The notes under the pieces are model-generated. The model saw only the letters and a program-made list of their open reading frames with translations. It was not told where the DNA came from and did no database searches. Positions 1 to 5,887 of a DNA stretch of 6,023 bases are shown piece after piece (position 1 is the first letter of the stretch; the number at the start of each line of letters is the position of its first letter). The DNA is from Deltaproteobacteria bacterium (lineage in GTDB: Bacteria; Desulfobacterota; Syntrophia; Syntrophales; Smithellaceae). The DNA is taken from positions 1 through 6,023 of the forward strand of contig DSAV01000066.1 of NCBI GenBank assembly GCA_011046295.1, written 5' to 3'. The position numbers and the translations under genes are program-made.

Positions 1-90
1 ATATTAAGGGGAACAAAAGCGTTGTTGTTGATATATAATACATATAGATAGCCAAGTGCAGGCGGAAAAGGATGAGGATATTGAGCATGT

Positions 91-109
91 CCTGGCCTGA
101 CGGCCAAGG
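91..109 (-). terminator. GC-rich hairpin downstream of the ect operon, possible terminator
   Basis: CCTGGCC at 91-97 and GGCCAAGG at 102-109 can pair around the loop TGAC: GGCC with GGCC, then T-A, then CC-GG past a one-base bulge. It lies about 34 nt beyond the stop codon of the aspartate kinase, where the ectABC-ask transcript should end. No T tract follows it on the minus strand, so it is not a classical intrinsic terminator. It may be an RNA-stabilising or Rho-assisted end, or chance. The rest of 1-142 shows no gene that I can support. Confidence 0.25.
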
Positions 110-142
110 GAATGTTTTGAAACCGCCCCAGGTTGAAAGTTA

Positions 143-1504
143 TTATTTGATTAACCTTTCATACAGTGCCTGAAGAGCGCTGTCGGCGTAAAAGTTTTGA
201 AAACCGAAATGAAAACTTATCTGCGCCGGCCCCTGATTTATGATTTCGATATTGATGTTTTGTTCCTTCAATGCCGTTGCCGCTTCCGCGATGACCCCCG
301 GATGATTTTTCATGCCGATGCCCACCGGGGAAAGAATGGTAATATTGTAATTGAACTCCAGCGTGTCCGGCTTGAAATCTTTTTCGATTATCTCTTTAAT
401 ATCCTCCGCCGTGCCTACCATGTCGTCCTGGTTCAGAAGAATGGCAACATCATCCCTGTCTGTAGGATAATGGCAAGTTTCAATACCGTAATCTTTGATG
501 ACGCTCAAAAGGTCATGAACAAAGCCGATAGTCTCTCCGGCGCCGTCACGCTCGACATAGAGATAGGCGATGTTATCCTTGCGCGCTATGCCGACCACAA
601 CTTCCTCTGGTACGCGCTCGGAAACAATTATCGTGCCTTCCGAAGCAAGATTGTTCGTATTCCTGATGTGTATGGGGATGTTCCTTTTCTTGCAGTTAAC
701 CATCGCGTCGTAGTGAAAAACATCAAAACCCTTTGAGGAAAGAAGGCGTATCTCCTTGTAAGTCAGGCGGGGAATGACTTTTGCCTCCGCAATGTGACGC
801 GGATCAACCTGGTAAATACCGTCCGTATCCGTCCAGTTTTCATAAAGCGCCGCTTCAATGGCGAACGCGATTTCACCTCCCGTGAAATCCGAGCCGCCAC
901 GCGAAAATACAGCCACATCCCCCTTTGCAGTTATACCGTAGAATCCGGGTATTACGGAAACACCTTCGACGCTGGTCAGCTTTTCCCTGATGTTGCGGTA
1001 GCTCACCGGGATAACATTGGCATTGGAGAAATCTTCGGAGACAAGCAACCCCATATCCTCAGGTAAAACAAGTTCCGCAAGTATGCCCTGCTTATTAAAA
1101 TACCGGCTAATTATTTCGGCATTATACCTTTCGCCCCGGGAAGCGAGAAAATCTGTTTTCTTTTCTTCAGGAACTGGTTTTTTGAGGTCTTTTCCCAGTT
1201 TTTCGATAACGTCTTTCCCTTCAATAGACAGATCGGCAATCAACTTCTTGAATTTACCCACGACCTCATTATAACTCTTTTGAGCGCTGATATCCTTGTG
1301 CTGCAGCCGGAAGTGTTTGCCGTCGGTGGCGATATTTATCAGGTGATCGGTCAATTTTTCCGCGTGCGAAGAATCCTTTCCCGGCGCGGAAACGACTACA
1401 TATTGCCTTTCTTTGTTTTGGGAAACAATGTCTTTTACTTTAGTTATCTGTTCGGCACAGGAAACCGACGATCCGCCGAATTTGCATACAATTGAACTTT
1501 TCAT
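143..1504 (-). CDS. ask: Aspartate kinase of the ectoine operon (two C-terminal ACT domains)
   Basis: Aspartate kinase (EC 2.7.2.4) phosphorylates L-aspartate to 4-aspartyl phosphate, the first step towards aspartate semialdehyde, the substrate of EctB. At 453 aa it has the length of a monofunctional enzyme of the longer (beta-type) class. The amino-acid kinase domain covers about residues 4-295: the N-terminal KFGGSS motif is at 8-13 (catalytic-type Lys8), ASRGER at 121-126, SRGGSDFTGG at 201-210 and TDTDGIYQVDPR at 225-236. Two ACT domains follow at roughly 303-375 and 388-453. The ATG is preceded by a good Shine-Dalgarno (AAAAGGAAG at 1510-1518, 5 nt spacer). It is the last gene of the operon, 86 nt after ectC, and a dedicated kinase behind ectABC is a known arrangement (Ask_Ect). 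Oddity: the second ACT domain reads INQGPAQIS (422-430), where feedback-sensitive enzymes usually have a QGSSE-type motif. The kinase call is very secure. Its dedication to ectoine is inferred from position, so a general lysC-type role cannot be excluded. Confidence 0.95.
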   Translation of the reverse strand: MKSSIVCKFGGSSVSCAEQITKVKDIVSQNKERQYVVVSAPGKDSSHAEKLTDHLINIATDGKHFRLQHKDISAQKSYNEVVGKFKKLIADLSIEGKDVIEKLGKDLKKPVPEEKKTDFLASRGERYNAEIISRYFNKQGILAELVLPEDMGLLVSEDFSNANVIPVSYRNIREKLTSVEGVSVIPGFYGITAKGDVAVFSRGGSDFTGGEIAFAIEAALYENWTDTDGIYQVDPRHIAEAKVIPRLTYKEIRLLSSKGFDVFHYDAMVNCKKRNIPIHIRNTNNLASEGTIIVSERVPEEVVVGIARKDNIAYLYVERDGAGETIGFVHDLLSVIKDYGIETCHYPTDRDDVAILLNQDDMVGTAEDIKEIIEKDFKPDTLEFNYNITILSPVGIGMKNHPGVIAEAATALKEQNINIEIINQGPAQISFHFGFQNFYADSALQALYERLIK

Positions 1505-1590
1505 TGATTCTTCCTTTTGTTGGTCAATACCAGGTTATTTAAATGATAAAAATATTCATGAATTATGTTTGCTGCCGCCTGCGTGCCAAT

Positions 1591-1980
1591 TCAATCATAG
1601 GCGGGATAGACGCCGTTTTCATCATGTACTTCGTCTCCTCTGAGCGCGGGATTAAAAACGCAGATAAGCCTCATTTCCTCAAAGCAGCGCAAAAGGTGCT
1701 CGTCGTGTTGGTTGAGCGCGTACATGACGCCCGGTTCAAGTAAATATTTTTTGCCGTCATTGAGAGTTTCCAACTCGCCGCTTCCCGCGACACAGTAAAC
1801 CGCCTCCAGGTGATTTTTATACCATATATGTGTTTCGGTTTCGGGAAAGATTATTGTTTCATGAAAAGAAAATCCCATGCCGTCGGCTTTTAGCAGCATT
1901 CGCCTGCTGACCCAGTTGCCGTTTTGTGCCTTTACCTCTTTATCCGTTCCCACGATATCGCCGATTTTCTTGTAAATCAT
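1591..1980 (-). CDS. ectC: L-ectoine synthase
   Basis: Ectoine synthase (EC 4.2.1.108) is a cytoplasmic cupin enzyme that closes N-gamma-acetyl-L-2,4-diaminobutyrate to ectoine with loss of water, the last step of the pathway. The protein has 129 aa, the usual EctC length. Residues equivalent to the metal ligands of the characterised Paenibacillus lautus enzyme (Glu57, Tyr85, His93) are present with a +2 offset: Glu59, Tyr87 and His95. Other conserved pocket residues also line up, including Trp23, Arg26, Thr42, Tyr54, His57, Phe109, Glu117 and His119. It therefore looks catalytically intact. Its ATG overlaps the ectB stop as ATGA (1977-1980), and a GGAG Shine-Dalgarno lies in the end of ectB, so the two are probably translationally coupled. 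No truncation or frameshift is seen. Confidence 0.97.
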   Translation of the reverse strand: MIYKKIGDIVGTDKEVKAQNGNWVSRRMLLKADGMGFSFHETIIFPETETHIWYKNHLEAVYCVAGSGELETLNDGKKYLLEPGVMYALNQHDEHLLRCFEEMRLICVFNPALRGDEVHDENGVYPAYD

Positions 1981-3254
1981 TGCTGGTCTCCGTGCAACAT
2001 GGCTTCTTTTTTATCCAGGACGGCCTGGATGGAGTCATCAATGATGCCCAGGCCTTTTATAAGTAATTCTTCTTCTATGATGAGAGGCGGAAGAAATTTA
2101 AGAACTTCATCATCCGCGCCGGCAAGCTCGATGAGCAAGCCGCGGTTGAATGCTTCCGAGCTCACTTCAGAGCAAAGACCGTTTTCCGGAAAATGCAGAC
2201 CATAGATTAGTCCTCTGCCGCGGACTTCCGGAGAATAGTCCTTATATTTTTCCGCCATCTTTTCCAGTTCTTTGCGCAGCAATTCTTCCTTATAAATGAC
2301 CGCCTGGGAGAGATTTTCATTATCCCAGTAGCTTAGTACTTCGGCGGCCGCGACAAAAGCCAGGTTATTGCCCCGGAAAGTTCCGGTATGTTCACCGGGC
2401 CTCCACTGGTCAAGCTCCGGTTTAATCATTACCAGTGAAAGGGGGAGGCCGCCTCCTACGGATTTGGAAAGGGTAATAATATCAGGATGAATCCCCGCTT
2501 TTTCGAAGCTGAAAAACGAACCGGTGCGGCCGTTTCCCACCTGGATGTCATCAACGATTAATAAAATATCAAAATCGCGGCAAAGTTGTTCGACGTTGCG
2601 CAACCATTCATCGCTGGCCACATTGATGCCTCCCTCCGCTTGTATTGTTTCCAGAATAATGGCTGCGGGCAGGTCGATACCGCTGCTTTTGTCATTGAGA
2701 AATTTGTATAGATAGCGAGAAGTGTCCATGCCATCCCTGAAATAATTGTCATAAGGCATAAAGGCAACGTTGGCGCGGTTAATAAAAGCCTCGTCGCGGT
2801 AAAAGGAATTACCGGTAACCGCCATGGAACCCATGGTGAGGCCGTGGAAGGCATTGGTGAAGGCGATGACGTTTGACCTGCCTTTGACCATGCGGGCAAG
2901 CTTTAAAGCGGTTTCGACGGCGTTGGTGCCGGTGGGACCGGAAAACTGCAGCTTATATTCCATATGCCTTGGCTGCATAATAGTATAATAAAATTTTTCC
3001 AGAAAGTTTTTCTTGGCGGATGTCGCTTTGTCCAGACCGTGTAAAATTCCATCGGCCTGTATGTGTTTAATAAGGGCCTCGTTGACCAGCGGATTATTGT
3101 GGCCGTAGTTGAGCGTTCCGGCTCCGGCAAAAAAATCGATATATTCATTTTCCTGTTCATCATAGAGCATCGATCCCTTGGCTCTGTTAAAGATAGTGGG
3201 GAAATGTCTTACATAGCTTCTGACCTGTGATTCCAGTTGTTCAAAAATTCTCAT
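1977..3254 (-). CDS. ectB: L-2,4-diaminobutyrate:2-oxoglutarate aminotransferase
   Basis: EctB (EC 2.6.1.76) is a class-III, fold-type-I, PLP-dependent aminotransferase. It converts L-aspartate 4-semialdehyde and glutamate to L-2,4-diaminobutyrate and 2-oxoglutarate. The protein has 425 aa, the family length, and begins MRIFEQLESQVRSY, very typical of EctB. Visible motifs are FFAGAGTLNYGHNNP (41-55), the phosphate-binding SGPTGTNAVE (105-114), VDDIQVGNGRTG (234-245, with the pyridine-binding Asp), the PLP lysine in TLSKSVGGG (Lys264) and EHTGTFRGNN (288-297). The ATG has a strong AAAGGAG Shine-Dalgarno (3263-3269) at an 8-nt spacing. ectA ends only 17 nt upstream and ectC overlaps its stop by 4 bp, so the three genes form a tight operon. 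EctB-type rather than siderophore-type DABA aminotransferase is supported by the flanking ectA and ectC. Confidence 0.97.
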   Translation of the reverse strand: MRIFEQLESQVRSYVRHFPTIFNRAKGSMLYDEQENEYIDFFAGAGTLNYGHNNPLVNEALIKHIQADGILHGLDKATSAKKNFLEKFYYTIMQPRHMEYKLQFSGPTGTNAVETALKLARMVKGRSNVIAFTNAFHGLTMGSMAVTGNSFYRDEAFINRANVAFMPYDNYFRDGMDTSRYLYKFLNDKSSGIDLPAAIILETIQAEGGINVASDEWLRNVEQLCRDFDILLIVDDIQVGNGRTGSFFSFEKAGIHPDIITLSKSVGGGLPLSLVMIKPELDQWRPGEHTGTFRGNNLAFVAAAEVLSYWDNENLSQAVIYKEELLRKELEKMAEKYKDYSPEVRGRGLIYGLHFPENGLCSEVSSEAFNRGLLIELAGADDEVLKFLPPLIIEEELLIKGLGIIDDSIQAVLDKKEAMLHGDQQ

Positions 3255-3271
3255 GGTGATTTCTCCTTTAA

Positions 3272-3796
3272 TTATTTTCTTTTTAAAGGTCCGATAGTAA
3301 AAAGCACTTCATCTTCGTGGGACTTTTTTCCAAAAAGGGAAGACGGGAAAAGCACCGATTCCCGCAGGAAAGCAGCGTAGTCCCGGGCGAAGGAAGAAAA
3401 AAAAGAACGTGAAGCGCTATTGGACGGTGTTACTGTTGTTTCCAGATAAGCAACCTGCGCGCAGCATGGCCGCGCGATTATTTCATCCAGCATTTTTTTT
3501 GCCGTCCCTTTGCCGCGGCAAGATTCGTCAACTACCACCTGCCAGACGAAAAGAGTCTTGCCGTCGCCAGGCTTTAGAAATCCGGAAATAAAACCGGTTA
3601 TGGAATCATCTTTCTCGGCGACGATACTTGTTTCGTTGTAATAGTGGCAGAAAATGAGATAGTGATACAATGAATTGAGATCGAGCGGCGGAGACTTTTT
3701 TACAAGATTATATATTGAGCGGCCGTCTGTTATTAGCGGTTTTCGGTAAGTAATTTCTTTAAAACAAGTTTCCGTTTCCGTTTGTTCCCCGGTCAT
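3272..3796 (-). CDS. ectA: L-2,4-diaminobutyrate N-gamma-acetyltransferase
   Basis: EctA (EC 2.3.1.178) is a GNAT-fold acetyltransferase that transfers acetyl from acetyl-CoA to the gamma-amino group of 2,4-diaminobutyrate, giving the substrate of EctC. The protein has 174 aa, normal for the family. The core begins near residue 15 (ITYRKPLITDG). The acetyl-CoA-binding motif A, RxxGxA, is at 94-99 within VVVDESCRGKGTAKKML. The EctA signature LETTVTPSNSASRSFF follows at 118-133, and the C-terminus LFGKKSHEDEVLFTI (154-168) matches the family end. The ATG has an AGAGGAAA Shine-Dalgarno (3801-3808), which supports this start. It is the first gene of the operon, so the 548-bp region upstream should carry the operon promoter. 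No defect is seen. Confidence 0.95.
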   Translation of the reverse strand: MTGEQTETETCFKEITYRKPLITDGRSIYNLVKKSPPLDLNSLYHYLIFCHYYNETSIVAEKDDSITGFISGFLKPGDGKTLFVWQVVVDESCRGKGTAKKMLDEIIARPCCAQVAYLETTVTPSNSASRSFFSSFARDYAAFLRESVLFPSSLFGKKSHEDEVLFTIGPLKRK

Positions 3797-3833
3797 GGTG
3801 TTTCCTCTATTTTAAAGTGATAATAGACCTAAT

Positions 3834-3847
3834 AATATTGTAATATT
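3834..3847. repeat. 14-bp palindrome AATATT-GT-AATATT upstream of ectA
   Basis: AATATT at 3834-3839 and again at 3842-3847, separated by GT, form a repeat that is both direct and inverted because AATATT is itself a palindrome. It lies about 40-50 bp before the ectA start codon and overlaps the candidate -10 region, a position suited to a repressor operator. The surroundings are very AT-rich, so chance is a real alternative. Confidence 0.3.
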
Positions 3848-3870
3848 GGTGAATTAGATTATTATGTAAA
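3842..3870 (-). promoter_or_regulatory. Candidate sigma-70-type promoter for ectABC-ask
   Basis: On the minus strand TTTACA (3870-3865, five of six to TTGACA) is followed after 17 nt by AATATT (3847-3842, four of six to TATAAT). This would start transcription about 40 nt before the ectA ATG. The region is so AT-rich that other pairs can be drawn, for example ATGACA (3879-3874) with TCTAAT at a 15-nt spacing. The exact boxes are therefore uncertain. A promoter somewhere here is expected because ectA is the first gene of the operon. Confidence 0.3.
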
Positions 3871-4297
3871 ATATGTCATGTCCTTGGCTTGCTGCAAGTT
3901 CAGCACAATCTGGCGGTCTAATTGATTGATATAATTGTATTATTCTTTTTAAAAAACGGCAGCGGAAGAAAATCAGGTTCACTATGGGAATTAGCACCGG
4001 TTGTTTCTGAGTAACAGATGAATTTTTTCCCCGGCTGTTCCTGCGTGAGCGGTCGTAATAACTTTCCTAAGTACTTGTTATTTAGAATAAAAGATATCAT
4101 TGTGTGGTATTTTTTATATGAGCTTGTGTCTTTGTGTTTTGCGAGTATAGGGTAGGGTTTAGTATATGTCAATAAAAAATTCGTAAATAAATGGATGCTT
4201 TGCACTGCAATTTCAGTTATATTGAACAGTTAGTGGATTAGTTTAAATATTATCTTGACAGGAGAGCCGCTGCCGGTAGTTGCATTTTTTGTTGTCT

Positions 4298-4326
4298 GGA
4301 ACAAAACAGCGGTTAGGAATGTCTAA
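4298..4326 (+). promoter_or_regulatory. ECF (RpoE-like) promoter of the sigma/anti-sigma operon
   Basis: GGAACAA at 4298-4304 and GTCTAA at 4321-4326 are separated by 16 nt. This closely resembles the RpoE-type consensus (GGAACTT, 15-16 nt, then a box ending TCTAA or similar). It sits directly before an ECF sigma gene, as expected for an autoregulated sigma operon. Transcription would begin near 4332, leaving a leader of only about 15 nt before the ATG at 4348. Autoregulation is inferred from this motif match and its place. Confidence 0.6.
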
Positions 4327-4347
4327 TATTTCAGGTATCGGAAATTG

Positions 4348-4938
4348 ATGATTGATGACGCGGATATGGAATTTGTCCTGACGTGCCAAAAGGGCGATTC
4401 GGCTGCCTTTGAGATTCTGGTGGAAAGGCATCAAAAGAAAATGCTCAATATTGCTTATAGAATAACAGGTAATTATGACGAGGCCTGTGATGTGACCCAG
4501 GAGGCGTTCATTGCTGCTTACAAATCAATTAAAAAGTTTAAGGGAGAGGCAAGATTTTCCACTTGGCTCTACAGGATTGCAATTAATTATTCCAAAAACC
4601 ATCTGAAGCGTATGGCGAAAACGGCGGGACGGGAAGTCGCCGGTGCTGATGAGCCCGGGCAAATGAAAAAGGAAGCGGGATTTTATCAGCATTTTCGGAA
4701 TACGGCCAATCCGGGTGAATTGGTGGAGCAGCACGAGCGTGAAGCGTATGTGCAAAAATGCATCGCGTCTCTGCCGGAGGAATACAGAGAAGTTCTTGTT
4801 TTGCGGGATATACAGGGTTTTTCCTACGAGGATATATGTCATGTCTTAAAGATACCCGATGGAACGGTTAAATCCCGGCTTTCGCGCGCCAGAAGCGCGC
4901 TGAAAGATTGTCTGAAAAATGTAATTGGTGATTTATGA
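4348..4938 (+). CDS. ECF-subfamily RNA polymerase sigma factor, RpoE-like
   Basis: This 196-aa protein is a group 4 (ECF) sigma-70 factor that directs RNA polymerase to a stress regulon. Region 2 spans about residues 20-90, with DEACDVTQEAFIAAYKSI (44-61; core and -10 recognition) and FKGEARFSTWLYRIAIN (64-80). A linker of about 50 residues follows. Region 4 spans about 130-190, with LPEEYREVLVLRDIQGFSYEDI and the helix-turn-helix end GTVKSRLSRAR (172-182). I chose the ATG at 4348. A TTG at 4345 in the same frame would add one residue, and both have only weak Shine-Dalgarno sequences (AGGT at 4333, GGAA at 4340). The downstream anti-sigma gene overlaps its stop by 4 bp, so the pair should be translated together and controlled by protein-protein inhibition. 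An RpoE-like promoter lies just upstream. The regulon cannot be read from this window. Confidence 0.93.
   Translation: MIDDADMEFVLTCQKGDSAAFEILVERHQKKMLNIAYRITGNYDEACDVTQEAFIAAYKSIKKFKGEARFSTWLYRIAINYSKNHLKRMAKTAGREVAGADEPGQMKKEAGFYQHFRNTANPGELVEQHEREAYVQKCIASLPEEYREVLVLRDIQGFSYEDICHVLKIPDGTVKSRLSRARSALKDCLKNVIGDL
4935..4938 (+). other. ATGA stop/start overlap of sigma and anti-sigma genes
   Basis: The anti-sigma ATG (4935-4937) and the sigma TGA (4936-4938) share bases. A GGTGA Shine-Dalgarno-like sequence at 4927-4931 lies only 3 nt before the ATG, so re-initiation by ribosomes finishing the sigma gene is likely. This would help keep the inhibitor and its target in fixed ratio. Confidence 0.8.
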
Positions 4939-5831
4939 AAAATTGCAAAGATATGGGAAATAAAATTTCTTTGTATCTGGATGATGTTCTGTCTGCAGAA
5001 GATAAACGGAAATTGGAAGAGCATCTTAAAGCATGTCCGAAGTGCAGAGAAGCTTTAGCTGATATGCAAAAAGTAAAGGCCATGACCAGGGAGTTATCAG
5101 AATTAGAGCCGCCGCCGTGGTTCAAACAAAAAATCATGGCGCAAGTCCGTGAAGAAGCCCAAAAGAAAAGCTTTACCGAAAAATGGTTTTATCCTTTGCG
5201 CATTAAAATTCCTGTTCAGGTATTTGCCGCGATATTTATTGTGGTTATTGCCGTTTATGTTTACCGCGCGGGAAATGAACAGTTTAGGGAAGTAATGCCG
5301 CCCGTGGCTACCGCACCGCTTACTCAAGAACAAAAGGAAGAGCCAGCCGCAGCAGAGTATGAGCCGGCGGAAATTGCCGCGCCTCCAGCGTATAGGACAA
5401 CCGATGAAGAAAAAGTCGTCGCGGGTTCAATAATATCAGATAAGCAGGATTACGCTCGGCAATTGTCCCGAAAAGAAAGCAATGCCGATGCCGAAACGCC
5501 GGAGGTTAAAAGCAGATCTTTACAGGCGGTGATGGAAAAGGACGTAAGCTCTGCTCAGATGAAACAGGAAAGCCATATTATTGTATTAAGAGTATCCGAC
5601 ATAGACAGCGCCGCGGCGCATCTGGAAAAAATACTTGCCGAATATAACGCATCAAGGGCGAGCAAGCAGTCGACAGACGGCAAAGTTGTCTTTCGGGCGG
5701 AAATAGGCAAAGAAAACTTGAAAGATTTTATACAAAAATTAAAAACACTTGGTGTGATTGAAAATAAAGTTTCGGCTGATGTTGATGCCTTGGAACAGAT
5801 TCCAGTGGTGATTGAAATCCAGGATCAGTAG
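4935..5831 (+). CDS. Membrane-anchored zinc-finger anti-sigma factor with a long C-terminal sensor-like domain
   Basis: This is the probable inhibitor of the sigma factor encoded just upstream, since the ATG overlaps that gene's stop (ATGA, 4935-4938). Residues 1-45 form an anti-sigma zinc finger of the zf-HC2 type: His30, Cys34 and Cys37 in EHLKACPKC (HxxxCxxC), with Cys4 as the likely upstream ligand. One hydrophobic segment at about 92-110 is a membrane helix, with the zinc finger predicted in the cytoplasm and the rest outside. A Pro/Ala/Glu-rich, low-complexity linker (about 120-200) leads to a compact alpha/beta domain at about 212-298. That domain is similar in style to the DUF2275/DUF4349 C-terminal regions, with FIQKLKTLGVIENKVSADVDALEQ near the end (residues 265-288 in part). 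Family assignment of this last domain is from memory and needs a profile search. At 298 aa it is longer than simple ZAS anti-sigmas. Release would be by a membrane or periplasmic signal, whose nature is unknown. Confidence 0.85.
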   Translation: MKNCKDMGNKISLYLDDVLSAEDKRKLEEHLKACPKCREALADMQKVKAMTRELSELEPPPWFKQKIMAQVREEAQKKSFTEKWFYPLRIKIPVQVFAAIFIVVIAVYVYRAGNEQFREVMPPVATAPLTQEQKEEPAAAEYEPAEIAAPPAYRTTDEEKVVAGSIISDKQDYARQLSRKESNADAETPEVKSRSLQAVMEKDVSSAQMKQESHIIVLRVSDIDSAAAHLEKILAEYNASRASKQSTDGKVVFRAEIGKENLKDFIQKLKTLGVIENKVSADVDALEQIPVVIEIQDQ

Positions 5832-5835
5832 TTTT

Positions 5836-5884
5836 AGAAAAGATTATCATTTTTCTTTAAATGACAAGATGAAGTATTCACTTC
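5836..5884. terminator. Weak convergent termination zone
   Basis: Two small hairpins lie between the convergent gene ends. AGAAAA at 5836-5841 pairs with TTTTCT at 5851-5856 and gives T-rich runs on both strands. GAAGT at 5871-5875 pairs perfectly with ACTTC at 5880-5884 around a 4-nt loop. Neither is GC-rich, so termination strength is doubtful. The position between a plus-strand stop (5831) and a minus-strand stop (5888) is the main support. Confidence 0.3.
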
Positions 5885-5887
5885 CGT

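Larger units (their letters stand above)
3797..4344. promoter_or_regulatory. Divergent intergenic regulatory region between ectA and the ECF sigma gene
   Basis: This 548-bp AT-rich stretch separates two divergent operons and must contain both promoters. No convincing gene lies in it. The ectA side (3797-3900) is especially AT-rich and holds the ectA ribosome binding site, the AATATT repeat and a palindrome CTTGCTGCAAG at 3888-3898. The sigma side holds a good ECF-type promoter near its end. An isolated perfect TTGACA at 4255-4260 and an isolated GGTCTAA at 3915-3921, both on the plus strand, have no matching partner box. I see no tRNA, riboswitch or mobile element in it. Confidence 0.7.

Noticed and set aside
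34..39. Perfect TATAAT on the plus strand near the left edge
   Set aside because: The hexamer 17 nt upstream is GAACAA with no -35 character, the DNA is AT-rich, and no plus-strand gene follows.
135..160. AT-rich hairpin around the ask stop codon (GAAAGTTA with TAACCTTTC)
   Set aside because: It is a weak bulged stem within the coding end with no T tract after it, and probably chance.
197..736. Plus-strand 179-codon open frame
   Set aside because: It lies wholly antisense to the well-supported aspartate kinase and its product resembles no known family, so it is a shadow frame.
2558..3163. Alternative minus-strand frames inside ectB
   Set aside because: They are in other frames of an intact, strongly supported ectB and carry no motifs.
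3915..3921. GGTCTAA on the plus strand as a second ECF promoter
   Set aside because: The position where the GGAAC box should be reads TGCAAGT, so the -35 partner is missing.
3918..4205. Minus-strand 95-codon open frame in the divergent intergenic region
   Set aside because: The product has no recognisable domain and a composition like translated AT-rich non-coding DNA. I see no good Shine-Dalgarno, and it lies in the region that must hold the two promoters.
4255..4260. Perfect TTGACA as a -35 box for the sigma gene
   Set aside because: The hexamers 16-18 nt downstream (TAGTTG, AGTTGC, GTTGCA) are not -10-like, whereas the ECF-type promoter at 4298-4326 is complete.
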